Shown: positions 57,895 to 64,000 of the stretch, one piece after another
Layout of the letters: every line of letters begins with the position of its first letter
Position numbering within the stretch: position 1 is the first letter of the stretch
DNA from: Streptomyces sp. 135
Lineage (GTDB): Bacteria > Actinomycetota > Actinomycetes > Streptomycetales > Streptomycetaceae
NCBI RefSeq assembly: GCF_020026305.1
Contig: NZ_CP075691.1
Location: forward strand, 6,448,001-6,512,000
Length of the DNA stretch: 64,000 nt
Direction: 5' to 3'
Made by a program: the position numbers and the translations under genes
Notes under the pieces: model-generated
The model's input: the letters and a program-made list of their open reading frames with translations, nothing else
The model's database searches: none
Told to the model about the DNA's origin: nothing

Positions 57895-59204
57895 CCTTGC
57901 GAGATCACCCCGTGTCCGGCGGGACGACCTCTCGGGAGCATCTCGCGTCGGGTGACGCGACCCTTCGCCGCCCCGAACTCCATCCCGTCTGGCAAACGGT
58001 CCACGACCGTCTCTCCTCCGGCCGCCCCGTCACACGCGTACGCCTCGGACTGCTGGACGAGACCCAGCGCGAAGCCCTCGCAGACCTCCTCGGCCTGGAC
58101 CGCCTGCCGAACCCCCGGCCCTCCGTCGCCCTGGCCCGCCTGGAGGAGGCCGTCACCGAGCTCTGCGGCCGCACAGTACGAGAAGTCGTCGCCGAACTCA
58201 TCGGCCCGCTCGGCGACAGAGCCGGTGAACGCCGCCGCCAGGAGGACGAACGCGCCGGTCTGTGGGCCTGGCTGGCTGGTCACGACACGGTACGGGCGCA
58301 GCCGGTGCTCGCCGACTGGGCTGCGTCCTGTCGAGCCGCGGGATTGGTCGGCGGCTCGGCGGAACGTACCCGTACGCTCCTCACCGACACGCTCAAGGTG
58401 CTCGCCGAACTACCGGGCCAGGCCGAACCCCTGCCCGTCTTCGCCGCCCGAGTCCTGAACGGCCACGCCCACGCTCTCGACGACGGCGCACCCGTCTCCA
58501 CCCTCGTCCTGCGTGCCCTGGCGACTCTGTACGACATTGCTCCGCCGCAGTCCGCAGCGGAACGGCGCGCCCTGTGGTCCCGCGCTGGCGTCGCCGACGA
58601 CGAGCTGTCCGCCACCGTCATCGCCGGCGGACTGCGCCCCGGCGGCGACGGCCTTCTCGCCCGTGTGGCCCGCCTGTGCACGGAGGCCGGCCAGGCCGCC
58701 AGCCTGACCCTCGCCCACGTCAGGAACCCGGGCGAGCTCACCCTGCCCGCCACTCCTGCCCCACTCGTCGTCCACGTAGTGGAGAACCCCAGTATCTTGG
58801 CCCTCGCCCTCCGTCGCTTCGGCTCCAGCTGCCCGCCGCTTGTCTGCACGTCCGGCTGGCCCAACAGCGCAGCTATCCAGCTCCTGCGCCTACTCGCGGA
58901 CCAAGGCGCTGCTCTCCGTTACCACGGTGACTTCGATGGCGAAGGCATCCGCATTGCCGCATACGTCATGGAGAAAACAGGGGCGCACCCCTGGTGCATG
59001 ACGGCGGCAGACTACCGATCCGCGATCGTCCGCAACGCGCACGGTCCTCGACCGGGGCGCATCACCGGAGCACCGTGGGATCCCGAGTTGGCCGAAGCCA
59101 TGGCGGAGCACGACATCGCCGTGGTCGAGGAGCTGGTAGCCGATGTGCTGTTGGAAGATCTCGCTGCTGCGGCTCGCCAGGAGCACCCCGCTGGCTGTCC
59201 GTGA
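57891..59204 (+). CDS. jetD: Wadjet nuclease subunit JetD (TIGR02679, DUF2399/Toprim)
   Basis: A 437-residue protein. The N-terminal part (VTRVRLGLLDETQREALADL) is the arm-binding region of the TIGR02679 family; the C-terminal DUF2399 Toprim-like nuclease has its acidic residues in VVHVVENPSILALALRRFG (Glu near 296) and YHGDFDGEGIRIAAYVM (DxDxE near 347-351), as in topoisomerase VI/Spo11-type cleavage domains. In Wadjet this subunit cuts the DNA captured by JetABC. Its stop lies four bases before the right-end arm repeat, so the operon ends exactly at the island border. Confidence 0.85.
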   Translation: MTLRDHPVSGGTTSREHLASGDATLRRPELHPVWQTVHDRLSSGRPVTRVRLGLLDETQREALADLLGLDRLPNPRPSVALARLEEAVTELCGRTVREVVAELIGPLGDRAGERRRQEDERAGLWAWLAGHDTVRAQPVLADWAASCRAAGLVGGSAERTRTLLTDTLKVLAELPGQAEPLPVFAARVLNGHAHALDDGAPVSTLVLRALATLYDIAPPQSAAERRALWSRAGVADDELSATVIAGGLRPGGDGLLARVARLCTEAGQAASLTLAHVRNPGELTLPATPAPLVVHVVENPSILALALRRFGSSCPPLVCTSGWPNSAAIQLLRLLADQGAALRYHGDFDGEGIRIAAYVMEKTGAHPWCMTAADYRSAIVRNAHGPRPGRITGAPWDPELAEAMAEHDIAVVEELVADVLLEDLAAAARQEHPAGCP

Positions 59205-59220
59205 CGCTCATTTGACGCTC
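59201..59220 (+). repeat. Arm-type repeat at the right island end
   Basis: GTGACGCTCATTTGACGCTC matches 7356-7375 in 19 of 20 bases and in the same orientation. It contains two TGACGC units 11 bp apart and overlaps the jetD stop. It is the right-hand partner of the left-end arm repeats. Confidence 0.55.
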
Positions 59221-59295
59221 CAAGCGACCGAAGGGGCGCTCAGAGGAGCCGTATACCGGTGCTGACCTGCGGCTATGACGACTGCCGTTTTGCGT

Positions 59296-59368
59296 GACAT
59301 CTTTCCGATGACCTCGCACGTGGAGTGCGTGGCAATTCTCGAGTCCGCAGCAAAGGGCCTCTGACCTG
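59296..59368 (+). pseudogene. Displaced 3' end of a methyltransferase gene; putative attR
   Basis: This stretch reads in frame as DIFPMTSHVECVAILESAAK then Gly-Leu-stop, against DLFPMTHHVECVAILEPAKK then Asp-Ala-stop at the end of the intact gene at 5938-7281: 16 of 22 residues agree. Most DNA differences are at third codon positions, so the copy comes from a functional homologue in another lineage, not from decay of this gene. The exact core is 59317-59333. The rest of the gene is absent, so this is the scar left at the far side of the inserted element. TGACCTG continues past the stop in both copies. Confidence 0.8.
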
Positions 59369-59927
59369 CTGATATATTAATTCCACAGGTTGCGGGCGGG
59401 TCGTGCCGACATGTTGCCGCAGGTCCACCGTGTGGAGCGTGCTGCGGGTTCCCGCCACGTGTCTCACCTGCGGTTTCGCAGCGGGGGCGTGCGCCGAGAA
59501 CACTCCCGTAAGGGACGGGTTCGGGAAATGCCCTGACGTTCGTTCGACGCTGTTTCTGACGGCGCGTGAGGTGGTCGTCCTGGATCAGCTAGCGTGGGTC
59601 GATCGACTTGTCGGGCTTGACCTGCCGAGCAGCGCGTCGGCCTCGAGGTTCCATGTGGTGAGGTGCCGTCCAGGGGACGGGGAAGCTGGTCAGCCTGGGG
59701 CGGGCGCGTGGGTGAGCCGGTCGAGGGCTGGGGTGATGTGACCGGGCCAGTGCCGGGCCAGGCGGAGGATTCACCGACGGCCGGTGGTGACGAGCTGTCC
59801 GGCCGTGGTCAGCAGGCGAGCCGCAGTCGGCGGGGCTCCCAGAGCGGTGGCGATGTGTGCGGACTGATTTCCTGGTGCCGGTCTCGCTGAGCGCAGGGCA
59901 GGGGCCATGGACCTGTCCGGCGGCTGG
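59369..59927. other. Gene-free stretch right of the island
   Basis: No supportable gene, RNA or repeat was found. It begins with a locally AT-rich segment (TGATATATTAATTCC, from 59370) after the attR-like remnant. Open frames here lack ribosome sites and show atypical composition. The gene expected to follow the methyltransferase in streptomycete chromosomes does not appear, so another insertion may start here. Confidence 0.5.
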
Positions 59928-60791
59928 CTACCGTTCCAGGAATTCGAGCGCCCGCGGGACGAATCTGTCGTGGTACTGGAAGATCCCTCCGTGTCCGGCG
60001 TCGGGGTAGAGGGGTTCCAGTTCGCCCTGGGGCAGCCGGGCCGCCAGGTCGACGGTGTTGACGCTCGGGACCATGCGATCGCTCTCGCCGTTGGCCACCA
60101 GGACCGGTTGGTGGATGCGCGACAGATCGGCCGGTGCCTGGCGGCCCCAGCGGTGGATGGCCTTCAGCTGGGCGCGGAACGATGAGAGCGAGATGGCTTT
60201 GTCGCGGTCGTTCGTGCGTTCCTTCAGCCGGTCCAGGAAGGCGTGGACCGCCCGGCGGCCACCCGCGGTGTCGGTGAAGAAGAGGTACTGCTTGGGGTCC
60301 TTGCGGGTCAGGACGGCCTTGACGGTGTCCTTGATGGTGAGGCTTGTGACCTTGTCGATGCCGGGGCCTCCGGCGGGACCCGTGCCCGCGAGGATGAGCT
60401 TACGTACAAGATCGGATTCTTCTGCCGCGATGACCTGGGCGATGAAGCCGCCCATCGACAGGCCGAGCAGGTCGACGCTGTCGTACCCGAGGGCCCGGAT
60501 GAACAGCACGGTGTCGCGAGCCATCGCCTCGATCGTGTCGGGTGTGGAACCGCCGGACGCGCCGACGCCGCGGTTGTCGAAGGTGATCACGGGGCGCCGG
60601 GCGGCGAGTCCGTCGACGACGCGGGGATCCCAGTTGTCCAGGACTGCGGACAGGTGGTTGAGGAGGATCAGGGGTACGCCGTCGTCCGGGCCGAGCCGCC
60701 GGTAGGCGAAGGTCACGCCACGCACCGACACGGAGCGGTTCGGCGTGTTCTTGTACGACATCGGGGCGGGTGAACTGGACGGTGTGCTCAT
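59928..60791 (-). CDS. Alpha/beta-hydrolase
   Basis: A 287-residue alpha/beta-hydrolase: the oxyanion region is PLILLNHLSAVLDNWDPRVV, the nucleophile elbow is VDLLGLSMGGFIAQVIA (GLSMGG), the acid lies in VLVANGESDRMVPSVN (Asp), and the catalytic His in YPDAGHGGIFQYH. Helical cap residues lie between. It is of the esterase/haloperoxidase type, with unknown substrate. It is the most distal gene of the oxidoreductase group transcribed leftward. Confidence 0.85.
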   Translation of the reverse strand: MSTPSSSPAPMSYKNTPNRSVSVRGVTFAYRRLGPDDGVPLILLNHLSAVLDNWDPRVVDGLAARRPVITFDNRGVGASGGSTPDTIEAMARDTVLFIRALGYDSVDLLGLSMGGFIAQVIAAEESDLVRKLILAGTGPAGGPGIDKVTSLTIKDTVKAVLTRKDPKQYLFFTDTAGGRRAVHAFLDRLKERTNDRDKAISLSSFRAQLKAIHRWGRQAPADLSRIHQPVLVANGESDRMVPSVNTVDLAARLPQGELEPLYPDAGHGGIFQYHDRFVPRALEFLER

Positions 60792-60881
60792 GGCCGGGTC
60801 CTGAGGTGGTGGGGGGGGAGTGGGGCGTGCAGGGTCTTGTTGCTGTCGGAGGTGACTGGCGCCTGGGACTCGTTTTCACCC

Positions 60882-61886
60882 TTACGTCATCGCGACGACG
60901 ACTTTGCCGGCCTTTGCTCGTCCCCTCTCGACGTATTCCATGGCCTGGAGGGTTTCTTCGAACGGGAAGACGCGGTCGACGACGGGGCGGATCTTCCCGG
61001 CGTCGATGAGGGGGGTGAGTTCGCGGAGTTGGGCGCCACTGGCCTTCATGAACAGGAAGGCGTAGGTGACGCCGAGGCGCTTGGCCTGGCGCCGGGTCTT
61101 GGCGCTGAGGGCGGTGATGGCCAGGCGCAGGACCGGGTTCGCGCCGAGCTCGTGGGCGGTGGCCGGGTCGGGCGGGCCCGCGACGGAGATGGCCTGGCCG
61201 CCGGGCTTGAGGACGCGCAGGGACTTGGCGAGGTCCTCGCCGCCGAGGGAGTCCAGGACGACGTCGTAGCCGTGGAGGATTTCGGTGAAGTCCTGTGTGC
61301 GGTAGTCGATGACTTCGTCTGCGCCGAGTTCCTTGACCAGGTCGACCTTGGCGGTGCTCGCGGTGGTGGCCACGTATGCGCCCAGTGCCTTGGCCAGCTG
61401 GACGGCGATGGAGCCGAGGCCGCCGGCGCCCGCGTGGATGAAGACCTTCTGGCCCGGCTGCACGCGGGCCCGCTCGACCAGTGCCTGCCATGCGGTGAGG
61501 GCGACCAGGGGGAGGGAGGCGGCCTCGGCCATGGTGAGGGTGGCCGGTTTGGGCGCCAGGTCGTCCTGGTGGACGGCGATGAGTTCGGCGAAGGTGCCGA
61601 TGCGGTCCTTGTCAGGCCGCGCGTAGACCTCGTCGCCCACGGCGAAGCGGTCGACGGACGATCCGACCCCAACGACGGTCCCGGCGAGGTCGTTGCCCAG
61701 GACGAGCGGGAGACGGTAGGGCAGGATCGCCTTGAGGTCACCATTGCGGATCTTCATGTCCAGCGGGTTGACGCCCGCCGCGTGGATCTTGACCAGGACG
61801 TCGTCGGCACCTACCTGGGGGTCGGGTGCTTCGGCGGCGCGCACCCCGGCCTGGTCGCCGTACTTCTCGACCATGAAAGCCTTCAT
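60882..61886 (-). CDS. MDR-superfamily NADP-dependent quinone oxidoreductase
   Basis: A 334-residue zinc-free MDR reductase. The N-terminus (MKAFMVEKYGDQAGVRAAEA) and VLVKIHAAGVNPLDMKIRNG are typical of quinone oxidoreductases; cofactor binding uses VFIHAGAGGLGSIAVQLAKA and the catalytic domain closes with ADEVIDYRTQDF and PFEETLQAMEYVERGRAKAG. GGAG precedes the ATG. It would reduce a quinone or enone with NADPH, in line with the neighbouring reductases. Confidence 0.85.
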   Translation of the reverse strand: MKAFMVEKYGDQAGVRAAEAPDPQVGADDVLVKIHAAGVNPLDMKIRNGDLKAILPYRLPLVLGNDLAGTVVGVGSSVDRFAVGDEVYARPDKDRIGTFAELIAVHQDDLAPKPATLTMAEAASLPLVALTAWQALVERARVQPGQKVFIHAGAGGLGSIAVQLAKALGAYVATTASTAKVDLVKELGADEVIDYRTQDFTEILHGYDVVLDSLGGEDLAKSLRVLKPGGQAISVAGPPDPATAHELGANPVLRLAITALSAKTRRQAKRLGVTYAFLFMKASGAQLRELTPLIDAGKIRPVVDRVFPFEETLQAMEYVERGRAKAGKVVVAMT

Positions 61887-62019
61887 CGTTGTCTCCGTTC
61901 CGTTTCCCGTCCGTGAAGGTCAGGGTCTCGCTCGCCCCGGGCTTCTCCCGGCGCGAGACAGCTGTGTTGCGCTCCTGGCTGCGGCGTGGGCGCATCCCGT
62001 CCTCAGCCGCGTTCAGCCA

Positions 62020-63075
62020 TCAGGCCACCGGCACGACCGGGGCGGTGACGCGGTCGGCGGCGCCTCCCTGGAGGCGGTCCAGGGTGGCGGCGATCCCTTC
62101 GTGGGGCACGCCGAGCGGCACCGCGCTGACCTCGGCCAGGCGGGTGTACTGCTCGTCGGTCAGCTGGACGTCGAGGGCGCCGAGGTAGCTGTCGAGCTGG
62201 GAGAGACTGCGTGGGCCGATGATCGGGACGAGCGTGGCAACGGAGCGGGCGGCGCGCTCGCGCACCCAGGCCACCGCCACCTGGGCGGGCGTCACGCCGG
62301 TCTCCTCGGCAATCGCCAGGACGGTGTCGACGACGGCGGTCTTCTGGCCGGTGCTCTCGGTGTGGATGACCATGCCCAGGTCGCTCAGGCGCCCCTCGGC
62401 GGAGCTGCGGTACTTGCCGGTGAGCAGTCCGCCGCCGAGCGGGGACCACAGGGCTGCGCCGAGCCCGAGGCTCTCGGCCATGGGCAGGAGCTCACGGTCG
62501 GCGGTGCGCTCGACGAGGCTGTACTCGTGCTGGATGCCCACGATCGGGGCCCAGTTCTTCAGGTCCGCGAGGGTTACCGCGCGCGAGACGCGCCAGGCGG
62601 GGAAGTTGGACAGCGCGGCGTGGTGGATCTTGCCGGCGCTCACCAGGTCGTCGAGCCCGCGCAGGAGTTCCTCCATCGGAGTGAGCTCGTCGGGGAAGTG
62701 CACCCACAACAGGTCGATGTAGTCGGTCCCCAGGCGCTTCAGGCCGGCCTCGACCGAGGCGACCATGTTCTTGCGGCTGTTGCCGGTCTTGGAGATATCC
62801 GGCTGCGGGGCGGCGCCGAGGGTGAACTTCGTGGCCAGGACGAAGTGGTCGCGGTCGGCGGAGATCAGCTTTCCGGTCAGTTGCTCCGACTCGCCGAACT
62901 GGTAGCCGTCCGCGCTGTCGAGAAAGGTGCCGCCGGCCTCGGCGAACCGGTCGAAGATCCGCCGGGCCTCGTCGGGCTCGGCGCCTGCGCCCCAGCCGGT
63001 GCCGAAATTCGCGGTGCCGAGCGCGTACTCGGAGACGCGCAGTCCGGTCCGGTGGCCGAAGGTCGTGTAGCGCAT
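62020..63075 (-). CDS. Aldo/keto reductase
   Basis: A 351-residue aldo/keto reductase with a TIM-barrel fold. The catalytic Asp-Tyr pair is in FLDSADGYQFGESEQLTGKL, the Lys in DHFVLATKFTLG, and the His in IDLLWVHFPDELTPMEELLR; the NADP-binding end has VATLVPIIGPRSLSQLDSYL. AAGGACG precedes the ATG at 63075. It belongs to the leftward set with the MDR reductase and SDR. Confidence 0.88.
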   Translation of the reverse strand: MRYTTFGHRTGLRVSEYALGTANFGTGWGAGAEPDEARRIFDRFAEAGGTFLDSADGYQFGESEQLTGKLISADRDHFVLATKFTLGAAPQPDISKTGNSRKNMVASVEAGLKRLGTDYIDLLWVHFPDELTPMEELLRGLDDLVSAGKIHHAALSNFPAWRVSRAVTLADLKNWAPIVGIQHEYSLVERTADRELLPMAESLGLGAALWSPLGGGLLTGKYRSSAEGRLSDLGMVIHTESTGQKTAVVDTVLAIAEETGVTPAQVAVAWVRERAARSVATLVPIIGPRSLSQLDSYLGALDVQLTDEQYTRLAEVSAVPLGVPHEGIAATLDRLQGGAADRVTAPVVPVA

Positions 63076-63131
63076 CAGACGTCCTTGCTTGAGGGGTGTG
63101 AGGGTGGTCGCGCCGGGGGGAGGGGTGAGCG

Positions 63132-63824
63132 TCAGTCCGCGTTCGGCTGGGGTGCCGCGAACAGGCTCTGCTTGACGTACCGGCTGGTCTCGTCGGCGAG
63201 GATCTCGGGCAGGCCGGTCTCGATGCCGTCCAGGGCCTGGGCCGCGACGTCGGCGACGGCGACCTTCTGATCGGCGGGCACGCCGGCGGCCATGTCGGTG
63301 TCCATGTAGCCGACGTGCAGCGCCGAGACGGTGATCCCGCGCGGTGCCAGCTCCTCACGGGTCGCGTCGCTCAGCGCCCAAGCGGCGGCCTTGGACGCGG
63401 CGTAGGAGCCGAGTCCTGCCGGGTGGAACCAGGACAGGGCGGACAGGACGTTGAGCACGGCGCCGCCGCCGTTGCCCTCGATGACGGGGGCGAAGGCGCG
63501 GGTCGCGGCGAGCGGGCCGAAGAAGTTGGTCTCCATCTCCCGGCGTACCTCAGACACGTCGCCTCCCATCAGCGTCGTGCCGGTGGAGATGCCCGCGTTG
63601 TTGATCAGCAGTGTCGCGTCGGACGCCAGGCGCGCGCCCTCTCGTACCGACGCCTCGTCCGTGACGTCCAGCCGCAGCGGGATGACGCCCGGCACATCGA
63701 CCGTCTCGGGGCGTCGGGCCGCGCCGTACACCTTCGCGCCGCGCTCGACGAGCTGGGCGGCCAGGTGCCGCCCGAAGCCCCGATTGGCGCCGGTGACGAC
63801 TGCGACCGCTTTCTTCAGTTCCAT
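63132..63824 (-). CDS. Short-chain dehydrogenase/reductase
   Basis: A 230-residue SDR: the nucleotide loop is VAVVTGANRGFGRHLAAQLV (TGANRGFG), the NNAG motif appears as LINNAGIS, and the active site has the Ser in VLNVLSALSWFHP and YAASKAA with the Tyr-x-x-x-Lys. The ATG at 63824 is chosen because AGGAG lies six bases upstream; a GTG six bases earlier is in frame. It is the gene nearest the TetR regulator and shares its control region. Confidence 0.88.
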   Translation of the reverse strand: MELKKAVAVVTGANRGFGRHLAAQLVERGAKVYGAARRPETVDVPGVIPLRLDVTDEASVREGARLASDATLLINNAGISTGTTLMGGDVSEVRREMETNFFGPLAATRAFAPVIEGNGGGAVLNVLSALSWFHPAGLGSYAASKAAAWALSDATREELAPRGITVSALHVGYMDTDMAAGVPADQKVAVADVAAQALDGIETGLPEILADETSRYVKQSLFAAPQPNAD

Positions 63825-63868
63825 GTCCACTCCTGGTCGTGGCGGGCGCTCACGGCCACCCGCAGCTT

Positions 63869-63892
63869 TTTAGATTATGAAGGCAATCTAAA
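63869..63892. promoter_or_regulatory. TetR-type operator between SDR and regulator genes
   Basis: TTTAGATT (63869-63876) and AATCTAAA (63885-63892) form a perfect 8-bp inverted repeat with an 8-bp spacer. TATGAT at 63901-63906 is a good -10 box for the TetR gene, and TAATCT on the other strand lies inside the operator, so bound regulator would block both directions. Confidence 0.65.
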
Positions 63893-63940
63893 CACGGGTC
63901 TATGATAGATGCCAGTCGACATCCAAATGGGAGGCGGGTC

Positions 63941-64000
63941 ATGGGTCGCGTGTCGCAGGCGCAGGCGGAGGAAAATCGCAGGCGGGTGGTGGACACCGCT
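63941..64000 (+). CDS. TetR-family regulator, N-terminus only
   Basis: Only the first 20 residues are in the window: MGRVSQAQAEENRRRVVDTA, the usual start of a TetR DNA-binding domain just before its first helix. GGGAGG lies upstream. It is divergent from the SDR gene across an inverted-repeat operator, so it probably represses the oxidoreductase genes and itself. Confidence 0.7.
   Translation, partial: MGRVSQAQAEENRRRVVDTA

Noticed and set aside
59296..59368. A second complete methyltransferase gene
   Set aside because: Only the last 22 codons are present; upstream sequence shows no SAM loop or TRAM domain.
7282..59927. tRNA gene as integration target
   Set aside because: No cloverleaf was seen by eye near either end; the duplicated sequence is the 3' end of a protein-coding gene. 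A tRNAscan run could overturn this.

Overview
The window is high-GC, codon-biased actinobacterial DNA. GTG/ATG starts with GGAGG-type ribosome sites, frequent ATGA/GTGA overlaps, rare TTA codons and TIGR02677-type Wadjet genes point to Streptomyces or a close relative. No RNA gene and no CRISPR array was seen.

Layout. (1) 1-7281 is ordinary chromosome: a TrkA-type NAD-binding protein (cut by the window edge), a small membrane protein and winged-helix regulator divergent from an MMPL exporter, an APC permease, and a TrmA/RlmD-like RNA methyltransferase. (2) About 7234-59333 looks like one roughly 52-kb genomic island inserted at the 3' end of that methyltransferase gene. A second, diverged copy of the methyltransferase C-terminus, in frame to its stop codon, lies at 59296-59364, and matching 20-bp arm-type repeats lie just inside both ends. 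(3) 59928-64000 is a set of oxidoreductase genes (alpha/beta hydrolase, MDR reductase, aldo-keto reductase, SDR) next to a divergent TetR regulator cut by the window edge.

Inside the island, from left to right: an orphan Vsr-like nuclease, an HNH protein, and a large GNAT-containing multidomain protein coupled to an ASCH protein; a HAD hydrolase; a tight nine-gene operon led by a TTA-containing XRE regulator, with three glycosyltransferases, a PIG-L deacetylase, an APH-type kinase and a thymidylate-kinase-like P-loop protein (unknown glycosylated product); an APH-like kinase and a flavoprotein; then an integrated-plasmid backbone at 22.3-31.9 kb (paralogous small proteins, relaxase, MobC with an oriT-like palindrome cluster, DUF2637 SpdB-like protein, DnaC-like loader, phage-type replication protein with internal repeats, Cro-like repressor, excisionase, tyrosine integrase). 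No FtsK/TraB translocase is present, so the element looks mobilizable rather than self-transmissible.

The right half of the island is a defence block. A prokaryotic PIWI-RE module (REase/zinc-ribbon protein, DinG-like helicase, pPIWI-RE protein) sits in a plus-strand operon led by a Cas4/RecB-like nuclease and followed by a giant HSP90-ATPase/DUF3883 protein. It faces a divergent four-gene operon encoding a coiled-coil protein, a Cas4-like protein with a weak active site, an unknown protein and an SF1 (Upf1/Dna2-like) helicase. Both arms share a 139-bp promoter region with 10-bp-spaced repeats, and genes in both arms carry TTA codons, suggesting common, bldA-dependent control. I propose this as an expanded eight- or nine-gene pPIWI-RE system. 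A complete Wadjet JetABCD operon (TIGR02677/02678/02680/02679 type) follows immediately. Two predicted anti-plasmid systems are thus carried on a plasmid-derived element.
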